Shown here: positions 23,141 through 30,960 of the stretch, piece by piece
How positions within the stretch are numbered: the first letter of the stretch is position 1
Layout: each line of letters begins with the position of its first letter
From: an uncultured Caryophanales bacterium
GTDB lineage: Bacteria > Bacillota_I > Bacilli_A > RF39 > UBA660
NCBI GenBank assembly: GCA_947303225.1
Contig: CAMYXG010000002.1
Span: 1 to 33,502 of the forward strand
Direction: 5' to 3'
Length of the DNA stretch: 33,502 nt
Notes under the pieces: model-generated
What the model saw: only the letters and a program-made list of their open reading frames with translations
What the model was told of the DNA's origin: nothing
Databases searched by the model: none
Program-made: the position numbers and the translations under genes

Positions 23141-24241
23141 TTATTCAAATGCTTCTGCTACTTTTTCTAGTAAATCTCTTATTTTTAGGTGTTGTGGACA
23201 TACTCTTTCACATTTTCCACATTTGATACAATCGCTTGCTTTACCATTGGTCTTTGTATGTATTCCATAATAATAACTAGAGTTCCAATCATGAAATTGT
23301 TCTTTCGCGTTGTAGCAAGCAAATAAGTCAGGAATGGAGATATTTTTTGGACATCCATCTGTACAATATCTACAAGCAGTACATGGAATTCCATTTAGTT
23401 TTTTTAATTCTTCTACTACTTGTTCTATTGCTTCATACTCTTCTTTATTTAATGGTTCAAAATTTTCCATATAGCTGGTATTATCTTTTAATTGCTCTAG
23501 ATTACTCATTCCAGATAAAACCATTTTTACTCCTTCTAGAGATGCTGCGAAACGAATTGCATAGCTTGCATAACTGAGCTTTTTATCAGAATTGCATTCA
23601 TCAAATATCTTTTTAGCACTATCTGGAAGGTTAACTAGATTTCCTCCTTTTACGGGTTCCATAATTAAAACTGGTTTTTCATATTTTCTACATACTTCAT
23701 AGCATTTTTCACTTTGAACACTTGCATCTTTATAGTCTAAATAATTTAATTGTATTTGTACAATCTCTATTTCTGGATGTTCTTTTAGTATTTGTTCTAA
23801 GACTTCTGCAGTATCATGAAAAGAAATTCCAAGGTGTTTGATTTTTCCTTCTTCTTTCAATTCTTGTGCTATTTTATATGCTTCGCATTTCGTAAAATGC
23901 TTATAATTATCTCTATCTTGAGCATGCATTAAGTAATAATCAAAATAATCTACTCCACATAGTTTTAATTGTTCTTCAAAGAATGGTTTTATATCTTCTT
24001 TTTTATTAAAATATGATTTTGTTAGTTTATTGGTTAAGATATAATCTTCTCTTTTATATCTTTTGGTAAGACAATCTCTAATTGCTGTTTCGCTTTTTCC
24101 TCCTAAATAACCATGAGCCGTATCAAAATAATTGAATCCTTTTTCTATAAAATAATCAATCATTTGATTAAATTCATCATACTCTACTTTTCCATTTTTC
24201 ATTGGAAGTCTCATACATCCAAATCCTAATTTCTTTTCCAT
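23141..24241 (-). CDS. aldo/keto reductase with C-terminal ferredoxin-like 4Fe-4S motifs
   Basis: A 366-residue protein with an AKR barrel fused to a C-terminal Fe-S region. Barrel residues: Asp40 and Tyr45 in FDTAHGYLGGKSE, Lys72 in LTNKL, and His107 in YYLMHAQD form the AKR catalytic set. The C-terminus has two Cys clusters, CTACRYCTDGCP from residue 287 and CIKCGKCERVCP from 338, each able to hold a 4Fe-4S cluster. This architecture is known in anaerobes (COG1453) and is thought to allow electron transfer to the barrel. Substrate unknown. It follows the membrane protein gene by 21 bases. Confidence 0.93.
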   Translation of the reverse strand: MEKKLGFGCMRLPMKNGKVEYDEFNQMIDYFIEKGFNYFDTAHGYLGGKSETAIRDCLTKRYKREDYILTNKLTKSYFNKKEDIKPFFEEQLKLCGVDYFDYYLMHAQDRDNYKHFTKCEAYKIAQELKEEGKIKHLGISFHDTAEVLEQILKEHPEIEIVQIQLNYLDYKDASVQSEKCYEVCRKYEKPVLIMEPVKGGNLVNLPDSAKKIFDECNSDKKLSYASYAIRFAASLEGVKMVLSGMSNLEQLKDNTSYMENFEPLNKEEYEAIEQVVEELKKLNGIPCTACRYCTDGCPKNISIPDLFACYNAKEQFHDWNSSYYYGIHTKTNGKASDCIKCGKCERVCPQHLKIRDLLEKVAEAFE

Positions 24242-24262
24242 TTTCTTTACTCCTTTTTTTTA

Positions 24263-24901
24263 TTAATAAAATAACATTATTGTTGAAATTGTAACTAAGA
24301 ATTGACATATTACATTACAAATTTCTATTAACCAGTGTACTTTTGGTTTCTTTAAATTAGCTTTCATTCCTACTCCACATAAGAATATAAATAAAATAAT
24401 TGCTATACCATATAATATGATTGGAAGAATCATTCTTTCTCTCATTGCTTCTGTGATTAAGGAAGTATAGATCAATAAGTATCCGATTGCTCCTATTAAT
24501 ACTGCTATTGTATTGACTTTTTTTGTCTTATAATAGATTAGTAATAGAAATAATAGATAGATTAGTACTAGTATACTCCATACAATAATTGGTATTTTTA
24601 GAGTGTATTTCATTAATGTTATTCCAGTTAGAAAGAGACCTGTATTTACGAGGAATACTAAACTAACAGGCATTCTAAATTTTATTATTTTTAATCCTAC
24701 TAGTACTTTTCCAGTTGGAATGATAAATCCAAATATTAAAGACATGATGATTCCTATTACTAGAAGATAATACCAATTTGGAGTCATTCTATTTTGTAAA
24801 TGAGTGATTAATACTATCGATGTTATTGTATATAGAATAGGATTGCCATAATCTAATAATCCTAATGGTACGGAAAATTGATTCATTTTTTCTTCTTTCA
24901 T
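24263..24901 (-). CDS. multi-pass membrane protein
   Basis: A 212-residue integral membrane protein with about seven hydrophobic segments (roughly 14-32, 42-62, 79-97, 102-122, 128-148, 156-175, 190-210). I could not assign a family. Pro and Gly in membrane segments (FIIPTGKVLVGLK) hint at a channel or sensor, but no motif confirms this. The ATG at 24901 overlaps the flavodoxin stop (ATGA), with GGAG 6 bases before it. Coupling to a flavodoxin and a Fe-S aldo/keto reductase suggests a membrane redox link; that is inference only. Confidence 0.8.
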   Translation of the reverse strand: MKEEKMNQFSVPLGLLDYGNPILYTITSIVLITHLQNRMTPNWYYLLVIGIIMSLIFGFIIPTGKVLVGLKIIKFRMPVSLVFLVNTGLFLTGITLMKYTLKIPIIVWSILVLIYLLFLLLIYYKTKKVNTIAVLIGAIGYLLIYTSLITEAMRERMILPIILYGIAIILFIFLCGVGMKANLKKPKVHWLIEICNVICQFLVTISTIMLFY

Positions 24902-25398
24902 TTTATACTCCTTTTAAACGTTTGAATAAAATGATTGATATCTTTTTTCTTTTCTGTTGTTTCTTTCTCTTTGGGATCAATTAGAATTAATTCTTTTTGA
25001 AATTCTTTTATTCCAATATATTCTTTTAATTTCTCTATTGCTTTTTTTGCTCCTCCTCCGCTATAACAGATTATGACAGATATCTTTTTTTCTTTTAACT
25101 TTTCTTTATTTTCTTTTATAAAGGTTCTAATTGGTGGTGCAAAAGAACTTGCCCAAACAGGAGTTCCAATGATAATTTCATCATACTGGCTTGCATCAAA
25201 ATGATATTCTTCTAGAGTTGGAGTTTCTTTCATAACAGAGCTTTTTCCTCCCCAGAAAAATTTTTTAAATCCTTTCTTTGGGTAATCTTTCTTTGGAATG
25301 ATAGGCATTAAATCAACATCTAATTCTTTTTCTATCTTTTTTACAACATATTCTACATTTCCCGACATAGAATAATATATGACTGCTATTTTATTCAT
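24898..25398 (-). CDS. flavodoxin-like protein
   Basis: A 166-residue flavodoxin-fold protein. The FMN phosphate-binding loop is YYSMSGNVEYV near the N-terminus; GTPVWASSFAPP (about residue 83-94) is the second FMN loop, and ICYSGGGAKKAIEKL the third. This sequence matches the 'flavodoxin family protein' of clostridial type, an electron carrier or NADPH:quinone-type partner. The ATG at 25398 is preceded by AAAGGAG; an earlier in-frame ATG at 25431 has no such site. First gene of the redox cluster, with an extended -10 (TGA TATACT) just upstream. Confidence 0.9.
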   Translation of the reverse strand: MNKIAVIYYSMSGNVEYVVKKIEKELDVDLMPIIPKKDYPKKGFKKFFWGGKSSVMKETPTLEEYHFDASQYDEIIIGTPVWASSFAPPIRTFIKENKEKLKEKKISVIICYSGGGAKKAIEKLKEYIGIKEFQKELILIDPKEKETTEKKKDINHFIQTFKRSIK

Positions 25399-25441
25399 AA
25401 AATCTCCTTTTACTTTCTTATAGTATATCATTTTTTACCCA

Positions 25442-25466
25442 GAAAAAATCAGAAAAAATCTGATTT
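25442..25466 (-). terminator. intrinsic terminator after the VTC/CotH/beta-helix operon
   Basis: AAATCAG/CTGATTT stem (7 bp, 7-base loop) at 25446-25466 followed on the minus strand by TTTC; it begins at the stop codon of the gene at 25465. Confidence 0.65.
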
Positions 25467-26295
25467 ATTGTTTGATTAGGATATTATCTCCATTTGAATA
25501 TACAGAAATACTACCATTTTTTGTTAAATAGGGTTTCATTTGGAATGATTTTATTACATTCATTGTTTCTTCTTCACACCCTTCACTATTCGAACATGTT
25601 ATTACTCCATATTTTGGATTTATTTCTTCTAATAAGTTATCTAGACGCTTTAAATAATTTCCATGATAAGGTATTTTTATGAAATCATAGGTAGCATTAT
25701 TTTCTTTTAAAAAGTCTTTTATTCTAGCGTTTTCACTATCTCCCATAAATAAGAAGCTATTATTATTGTATATGATAGAAACAATTAAGGATGAATTATT
25801 GCTTTCATTTTTTTCATAGATAGTTTCTGGTCCATTTACATTGATTTTTAATTTTTCAAAAGAAATTTTAGTATCTCCTGAGACGGTTGTTGGAGTAATA
25901 TTTTTTTTCTCTAGGGAGTTTAAATAATTCTGATAGTAAGTACTATCTTTTGGACTATTACTTTGTAGGACTTCTCCTATTTCTATATTATCAATAATGC
26001 TACTAGCACTTCCTACATGATCTTTGTCAAAGTGAGTAATGATTAAGTATTCTAATCTTTTAATATTATTATTTTCAAAGTAATTTAATATTTCTTTTGA
26101 TAAAGATTCTTCTCCTGTGTCGATCATGATATATTTTTCATTTTTAGATATTAGAATAGCATCTGCTTTTCCTGCATTAAAGAAGTATATTTTTAAGTCA
26201 TAATCACTACTAATCTTTTCATTTTTATATAGAAAGAAAAGAATAATAGCAATGAATAATCCTACTATAACCATAATAATAATATCTTTTTTCAT
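25465..26295 (-). CDS. membrane-anchored metallo-beta-lactamase-fold protein (ComEC-C-like)
   Basis: A 276-residue protein with an N-terminal membrane anchor (about 4-23) and an extracytoplasmic MBL domain like the C-terminal part of ComEC/Rec2 and stand-alone relatives. The metal motif HFDKDH is at 88-93, FFNAGKADAILI at 38-49 matches the family VG-G-d-ali strand, FMGDSE and IPYHGN supply the later ligands. A catalytic hydrolase on nucleic acid or a phosphoester is likely. The gene overlaps the beta-helix gene (ATGA) and is last in the VTC-DUF4956-CotH operon. Confidence 0.9.
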   Translation of the reverse strand: MKKDIIIMVIVGLFIAIILFFLYKNEKISSDYDLKIYFFNAGKADAILISKNEKYIMIDTGEESLSKEILNYFENNNIKRLEYLIITHFDKDHVGSASSIIDNIEIGEVLQSNSPKDSTYYQNYLNSLEKKNITPTTVSGDTKISFEKLKINVNGPETIYEKNESNNSSLIVSIIYNNNSFLFMGDSENARIKDFLKENNATYDFIKIPYHGNYLKRLDNLLEEINPKYGVITCSNSEGCEEETMNVIKSFQMKPYLTKNGSISVYSNGDNILIKQ

Positions 26296-27572
26296 CTTAC
26301 ACCATATCCTCTTCTTTCACCTTGTCCACCTCTTCCACCACCCATCATTTGATTGGTGATTTCTGTTGATTCTTCTCCATTTATGATCATTGTTCCACCA
26401 GAATATTTTGCTTCTCCGTCATAATCGAATGGTGAATTAGCTGTAATGTTGATGGTTCCTCCTTTGATATAGATATTGCCATTTGAATCGATAGCATCGG
26501 TATCACCTGAACCCATTTTAATGGTTAATGTTCCACCACTTATTTCTATTGTAGGTGTATACTTGCTTGATTTATTTCCAGCATTGATTCCATCGTCTGA
26601 TGCATTTATCGTTGTTTCTCCGTTATTTATTTTTACATAAGTTGCTTCGATTCCTTCTCCTGCATCTAACGTTAATTCTCCACCATTTATTTCGACTAAT
26701 CCATCGGCATGAATGGCATCATCCTTACTATTAATCATTATTTCACCTTTATTTATGGTAATATTTTCATTCGAATGAATTCCATCATCGGCTGAGTTAA
26801 TTTCATACTTACCTCCATCTATTGTTAATTGTTTTTCTGCTTTTAATCCTTTTGCTGATACATTATTGGTATCTGTTGTTGTTATAATGAAGGTACCATC
26901 TGTAATGGATAGGTTTGTTTCTGCTTGAATCGCATCTTCTTTACTAGTAATTTTAAAATTTCCATTTTGAATGGTTATTACTCCTTTATCACTCTCTTCC
27001 ATATTGGTTGATTGTATTCCATCTCCTCCTGAAGTAATGGTAAAGTCTCCATTTTCTATGGTTACCTCATCTTTTCCTTTCAGTGCATCATCATCTGATT
27101 TGATTGTATACGTTCCACTTTTTATTATTAAACGGTCTTTTGATACAATACCATCATAATTTGAAGTTAATGTTAAGTTTCCATCTCCTGATAGAATTAA
27201 ATCTTCTTTTGAAAAAATAGCTCCTTCTAAGTTTTCTACTGTATTGGCAGAAATAGTATTATCTCCTTTTAAAACAATATTCACCTCATCGGCTTCTTCT
27301 ATGTTTATTGCAGGTCCACTTTCACAAGTAATATTTGCATTGTCTAATACTAGTTCTATATCTTGAGTTGTATTTATAATAATACATTCATTGGTACCAG
27401 TAATTTCATGGGTACCTCCTTCTGTAATATTGGTAGTATTCTTGCTTTTAGTCGTTTTATTTGAAATTGTATTATCTGAATGCTTATTATTCATAGCAAT
27501 CATCATACTGAATAATACTATTGTAATAACTAGTATAACGATTGCTGGTAACATTTGTTTTTTTCTTTTCAA
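26292..27572 (-). CDS. Cthe_2159-type beta-helix carbohydrate-binding surface protein
   Basis: A 426-residue protein with a signal anchor (about 8-27) and a long right-handed beta-helix built of repeats such as DDALKGKDEVTIENGDFTIT and EDAIQAETNLSITDG. The Asp/Gly turns (SDDDAL, GDGIQ, KEDAI, ADDGIH, KDDAIH, SDDGIN) fit the calcium-binding carbohydrate-binding Cthe_2159 family (DUF4353), which binds acidic polysaccharide. It ends in a Gly/Arg-rich tail. The start is the TTG at 27572: it follows GGAGAG and keeps the basic KRKKQ before the hydrophobic core; the first ATG would lose them. The start follows the previous stop directly. Confidence 0.9.
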   Translation of the reverse strand: MKRKKQMLPAIVILVITIVLFSMMIAMNNKHSDNTISNKTTKSKNTTNITEGGTHEITGTNECIIINTTQDIELVLDNANITCESGPAINIEEADEVNIVLKGDNTISANTVENLEGAIFSKEDLILSGDGNLTLTSNYDGIVSKDRLIIKSGTYTIKSDDDALKGKDEVTIENGDFTITSGGDGIQSTNMEESDKGVITIQNGNFKITSKEDAIQAETNLSITDGTFIITTTDTNNVSAKGLKAEKQLTIDGGKYEINSADDGIHSNENITINKGEIMINSKDDAIHADGLVEINGGELTLDAGEGIEATYVKINNGETTINASDDGINAGNKSSKYTPTIEISGGTLTIKMGSGDTDAIDSNGNIYIKGGTINITANSPFDYDGEAKYSGGTMIINGEESTEITNQMMGGGRGGQGERRGYGVR

Positions 27573-28346
27573 TTATCTTACTCTCCTTTCTTTAATCCCT
27601 AATGAATAGACTCCCTTATATTTTTCATTAATAAATAGCTGTACATATTTTTCATTCTTTGATAATGTTTCTGCTTTGGTAATTTTATAGTCATCTTGTT
27701 TTGGCATTCCAAATATTGAAATATGATTTTCTCTTTCGTTATGTCCTAGTGATTCCTTTATTAGAGAAAAACGATATTCTTGATCATCTTTTATTATCTT
27801 TAATGATCCTTTTGATTTTAACACTCTTTGAATAGAATCTATATCATTATCAAATAATTCTATATTCACATCTATTCTTCCATGATTATCATTTTCTTCT
27901 TTCATAATACTTAAAATCGGATAATTTGTAGTGACAAGAGAATAGATGTGATAAGTATGTTTATCATATATCATTATTTTTGTTTTATTGTCTTTTTCTA
28001 ATAAGTTATCTGTTATTGATTGATTGATGGCTATTTTGATATGATTTGGTTTATATTGAATGGAAGGATTATATTTGGTAGATGATTCTATCATTGAATA
28101 ATAGATGATATTGTCTTCTTCATCTATCATTAAATTGTAATCATTAAATGTTATGTTTTGAAATCTTAATTTGGTACTATTTTCTCTACTACTAATGATT
28201 TTATTCCATTTTTCTTTCGATACTATTAAATTCTGATATTTACTCTTTTTTGATAATAAGAATAATAATCCTATCATAGAGAATGTTAGTAACAAAATGA
28301 TTCCTAAGAGTATTTTTCTTTTTTTGTTAGACAATGTCATCTGCAT
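27573..28346 (-). CDS. shortened CotH-like protein
   Basis: A membrane-anchored protein of about 257 residues. N-terminal basic NKKRKK and a hydrophobic helix (about 12-30) precede an extracellular part ending in VQLFINEKYKGVYSLGIKER. That end matches the family strand (LYINGEYYGLYLLIE) in CotH kinases, but the catalytic part that normally follows is missing: CotH proteins are usually much longer. The gene stops immediately before the beta-helix gene. Start uncertain: no strong ribosome site, ATG codons at 28349, 28346 and 28340, all overlapping the DUF4956 stop; an in-frame TTG at 28355 is also possible. Translational coupling is likely. Confidence 0.65.
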   Translation of the reverse strand: MQMTLSNKKRKILLGIILLLTFSMIGLLFLLSKKSKYQNLIVSKEKWNKIISSRENSTKLRFQNITFNDYNLMIDEEDNIIYYSMIESSTKYNPSIQYKPNHIKIAINQSITDNLLEKDNKTKIMIYDKHTYHIYSLVTTNYPILSIMKEENDNHGRIDVNIELFDNDIDSIQRVLKSKGSLKIIKDDQEYRFSLIKESLGHNERENHISIFGMPKQDDYKITKAETLSKNEKYVQLFINEKYKGVYSLGIKERRVR

Positions 28347-28989
28347 CATACTCAATAATAGAGTATTTAGTAACCTTTTTGTTATTTGATAATTCTTGTT
28401 TTAATCCTTCTATATCTTTTACTGTTAATTCTATTGCATAATCATATCCTTTATTTGTATAGTTTCTTGATTTAAATCGATTATTTATTTTTTGTTCTTT
28501 AAAATACTCTTTTAATTCTTGTTCTAGGTCTTTTTCACTACGTAGTATTAATACAATTGGTTGCCTTCCAAACTTTACATGTTCTAATACCACTAATACT
28601 ATTGTAACGATAATAGAAGTTAAAACACCTACTTCAAATAGTTGACAACCACATACTATACCAATATAAACACTCCATAATAGATATAACATATCGGTTG
28701 GATCTTTAATAGCTGTTCTAAAACGAATAATTGCTAAGGCTCCTATAGTACCTAGTGTAATAATAATATTAGATTGTAGGCATAATATAATCGTTGATAT
28801 AAAGAATGGTAATATGGTTATGGTAATATTAAATGATTTATTATAAAAAGAACGATGTGATATAAAGCGATATACAAAGAATTCGTATATTGCTAATAAT
28901 AAAACCATCAATAATACCGAAATAATAGTTAATGTTGTAATACTCTCATTAGAGTATAGATTAATAATATTTTCAAATAATTCTATCAT
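28327..28989 (-). CDS. DUF4956 membrane protein
   Basis: A 220-residue protein with about four membrane helices in the first 140 residues and a cytoplasmic alpha/beta tail. The family signature GTIGALAIIRFRTAIKDPTDMLYLLW is present near residue 80-105. DUF4956 genes are known beside VTC-domain polyphosphate polymerase-like and CotH genes, as here. Function unproven; a channel for the VTC product is a reasonable guess. AGGAGAG precedes the ATG, and the gene begins 10 bases after the VTC stop. Confidence 0.9.
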   Translation of the reverse strand: MIELFENIINLYSNESITTLTIISVLLMVLLLAIYEFFVYRFISHRSFYNKSFNITITILPFFISTIILCLQSNIIITLGTIGALAIIRFRTAIKDPTDMLYLLWSVYIGIVCGCQLFEVGVLTSIIVTIVLVVLEHVKFGRQPIVLILRSEKDLEQELKEYFKEQKINNRFKSRNYTNKGYDYAIELTVKDIEGLKQELSNNKKVTKYSIIEYDADDIV

Positions 28990-28999
28990 TTTCTCTCTC

Positions 29000-29698
29000 C
29001 TATCTCATATATGAATCAATGATTTTTCTACCATAATAATATTTTGAAAAAGAACTTTGTTGGAAGTTATAGGACTCTACTATATTTCTAATATAAGATG
29101 GTAAAATATCATCAAATTTAATTTCTAAAATATTTATTCCATTGGGATTAATATAATATTTTGAATAATCTCCTTCTAAGAATCTATCTAATTCGTATGA
29201 TGCTGATATTTTCATATCGAATGTAATTCTGACATTTGTAGCTTCTTCTACATAGGCTATTCTTTCATAATCAATAATTACTTTTGGCTCATAGTGATAT
29301 AGTAAGATATCTCGAGCAAGTTCTTTGATTTCTTTTTTCTTTGTACTATATACTAGTTCTGTGATATCTCCTTCTATAATTTTTTTATATTCTTCTTTTG
29401 TTAGATGACAGCTTTTTTTATGACATCTACTTTCTTTTTTTTCTTTTCTTTCTAACACTATATAATCTAATTCATTATTATAATATCGAATTCTCCATTT
29501 AAAGCGTTTGGAAAGACCAGCGTTTGTAGAATATAATCCGGAATCTTTATAATCATCAAAATATAAGGAATGAATAAGGTATCTACCATTTTTTGGAGTA
29601 TGTGGATCTTTTTCTAATACTTCAGATATTCTGGAATGTAATAGAGATAGTTCTTGATTGGTTAAACGATATTTCCATTCATTCCGATATTTTTTCAT
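29000..29698 (-). CDS. VTC-domain (polyphosphate polymerase-like) protein
   Basis: A 232-residue protein with the VTC fold. Conserved features: RNEWKYRL at the N-terminus, RYLIHSLYFDDYKDSGLY, RFKWRIRYY, VLERKEKK, and a C-terminal EIKFDD, giving the basic and acidic residues that line the tunnel in VTC4-like polymerases. No membrane segment, so it works at the inner face with DUF4956. Start at 29698: AGTAGGTG lies just upstream, and the predicted transcript start is only a few bases before a longer ATG at 29725. First gene of the five-gene operon. Confidence 0.9.
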   Translation of the reverse strand: MKKYRNEWKYRLTNQELSLLHSRISEVLEKDPHTPKNGRYLIHSLYFDDYKDSGLYSTNAGLSKRFKWRIRYYNNELDYIVLERKEKKESRCHKKSCHLTKEEYKKIIEGDITELVYSTKKKEIKELARDILLYHYEPKVIIDYERIAYVEEATNVRITFDMKISASYELDRFLEGDYSKYYINPNGINILEIKFDDILPSYIRNIVESYNFQQSSFSKYYYGRKIIDSYMR

Positions 29699-29734
29699 TT
29701 CATCACCTACTTTCCTATAAGCCATTCTGCATCA

Positions 29735-29743
29735 ATTATATCA
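29735..29743 (-). promoter_or_regulatory. extended -10 promoter of the VTC operon
   Basis: TGA followed by TATAAT (29735-29740); TTGTTC lies 16 bases upstream as a weak -35. Confidence 0.65.
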
Positions 29744-29841
29744 TATCTAAAATGCAGAACAAACTCTTATTTCCTTCCCTCTTATGAAAGATATTTTTCT
29801 CTTTCATGATTATTATTGTAAAAAAGAAAGATTAAAAGAAC

Positions 29842-29869
29842 ATTAAAAAAGAATAGTTTTCTATTCTTT
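29842..29869 (-). terminator. intrinsic terminator after the small membrane protein
   Basis: AAAGAATAG/CTATTCTTT stem (9 bp, loop AAAA) at 29848-29869 followed on the minus strand by TTTAATG. Confidence 0.75.
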
Positions 29870-29872
29870 CTT

Positions 29873-30103
29873 CTATCCTATACAAAATAGTAGAATTCCA
29901 ATTCCTAGTAGGATGCTTCCTATTATAATGATAATTCTACCTATTTTTTTTAATTCTTCCTTTGTTATATTTTTCATACTAACTTGAGCACGTCCAAATA
30001 ATAATTCATTTTTATGCCCTGTATAAAAATAGATCCCCACTAGTATTAATAAAGTACCAAATATACTGATTAGGGTTCTTATTCCAATAATATCTTCTGA
30101 CAT
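29873..30103 (-). CDS. small two-helix membrane protein, 76 aa
   Basis: Short protein with two membrane segments (about 8-27 and 54-75) and a basic loop between (TGHKNELLFGRAQVSMKNITKEELKKIG). No family recognised with confidence, though the size and hairpin layout resemble DUF3784-type small membrane proteins. AAAGGAG precedes the ATG, and it lies 11 bases after the flavoprotein stop, forming a two-gene transcript with its own terminator. Confidence 0.75.
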   Translation of the reverse strand: MSEDIIGIRTLISIFGTLLILVGIYFYTGHKNELLFGRAQVSMKNITKEELKKIGRIIIIIGSILLGIGILLFCIG

Positions 30104-30114
30104 TTTTATCTCCT

Positions 30115-30741
30115 TTACTCTAGTCCATCTGAAAAACTGGTAAATATAGTGTGTTCTTGTTTTGGTAAACCTTCTTTTTCTTTTTGATTATGTATGGCTT
30201 TTATTAAGAAAGACATATTTCTTCCTAAATTTCTCATTGTTTGTAATCCTTCTACGTCTTTTTCTACATCTTTTTCTGAAAAGCCATGTACTTCATTCCA
30301 ATAAGTACTGGATACAATTGGCATACTAGCAATCGTAAAGTACTTATTGATTTCATCAAAAGCGGATGTTGATCCTGCTCTTCTAGAGGAGATAATTGCT
30401 GCTCCTACTTTCATTGTTTTGTCAAATTGTGTGCTATAAAACAACCTATCTAGGAAAGATATCATAGTTACATTAGAGCCGGAATAATATGTTGGGGTCC
30501 CAAGTACAATTCCATCAGCTTCTTCAAACTTTGGTGCTATTTCAGCTACAGCATCCCCAAATACGCAATGACCTAATTCTCTACATTTCCCACATGAAAT
30601 ACATCCCCTTATGTCTTTATTTCCGATTTGAATTAATTCTGTTTCTATGTGTTCTTTTTCTAATGTATCTTTTACTTCTTTTAAAGCTCTTGCTGTACAA
30701 CCATTTTTATGGGCACTTCCATTAATTAATAATACTTTCAT
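30115..30741 (-). CDS. NADPH-dependent FMN reductase-type flavoprotein with CxxCxxC motif
   Basis: A 208-residue flavodoxin-like oxidoreductase. The FMN loop is INGSAHKNGCTA (about 6-17); CISCGKCRELGHC at 47-59 gives the cysteine-rich motif found in the iron-sulfur flavoprotein/NAD(P)H-oxidoreductase branch, and GTPTYYSGSNVTMISFLDRLFY is the second FMN loop. Role in electron transfer or reduction of quinones/nitro compounds is likely. An extended -10 promoter lies directly after the small-RNA terminator, giving it independent expression. Confidence 0.9.
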   Translation of the reverse strand: MKVLLINGSAHKNGCTARALKEVKDTLEKEHIETELIQIGNKDIRGCISCGKCRELGHCVFGDAVAEIAPKFEEADGIVLGTPTYYSGSNVTMISFLDRLFYSTQFDKTMKVGAAIISSRRAGSTSAFDEINKYFTIASMPIVSSTYWNEVHGFSEKDVEKDVEGLQTMRNLGRNMSFLIKAIHNQKEKEGLPKQEHTIFTSFSDGLE

Positions 30742-30763
30742 ATCTATCCTTCTTTCTAGTTGT

Positions 30764-30772
30764 ATTATATCA
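30764..30772 (-). promoter_or_regulatory. extended -10 promoter of the flavoprotein gene
   Basis: TGA then TATAAT (30764-30769). The TGA overlaps the end of the terminator T-run of the upstream RNA. Confidence 0.6.
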
Positions 30773-30797
30773 AAAAAAAGTAGATATTTCTATCTAC
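30772..30797 (-). terminator. intrinsic terminator of the small RNA
   Basis: GTAGATA/TATCTAC perfect 7-bp stem, loop GAAA, then TTTTTTTT on the minus strand. Confidence 0.85.
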
Positions 30798-30916
30798 TCT
30801 CGTCAAGTATGTAATGAGGTGTGTAGAGAAAGAATCATTACAATACTTCACCTGAAGAAAGAAGAATTTGTCCTAATATATTTTGATAGGAACTCTTCAA
30901 TTAATATTCTTCTTTC
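30772..30916 (-). ncRNA. candidate structured small RNA, about 145 nt
   Basis: A minus-strand transcript unit without an open frame, between the flavin reductase and the flavoprotein genes. A possible promoter has TGA-TAAGAT (30923-30928) and weak TTTTCA 16 bases upstream. First hairpin: 12-bp stem AGAAAGAAGAAT/ATTCTTCTTTCT (30906-30917 with 30856-30867) with an inner TCCTA/TAGGA stem. Second: AAGTA plus TGTAATGA pairing with TCATTACA plus TACTT (30835-30848 with 30805-30817), with AGGTG (30849-30853) able to pair with CACCT (30817-30821) as a pseudoknot. It ends in a perfect terminator (30780-30797 plus eight T). Not recognisable as 6S, SRP, tmRNA, RNase P or T-box. Could also be a 3' UTR fragment. 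Confidence 0.5.
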
Positions 30917-30960
30917 TAATTTATCTTATCATGAAAATATTAAATGAAAATTAAAAATTA

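Noticed and set aside
28347..28355. TTG start for the CotH-like gene
   Set aside because: Several ATG codons follow within 15 bases and no ribosome site favours the TTG; the start is left as uncertain.
29780..29810. ATGAAAGA/TCTTTCAT hairpin upstream of the VTC promoter
   Set aside because: No T-run on either side, so it is not an intrinsic terminator; as an operator it is unsupported by a second copy.
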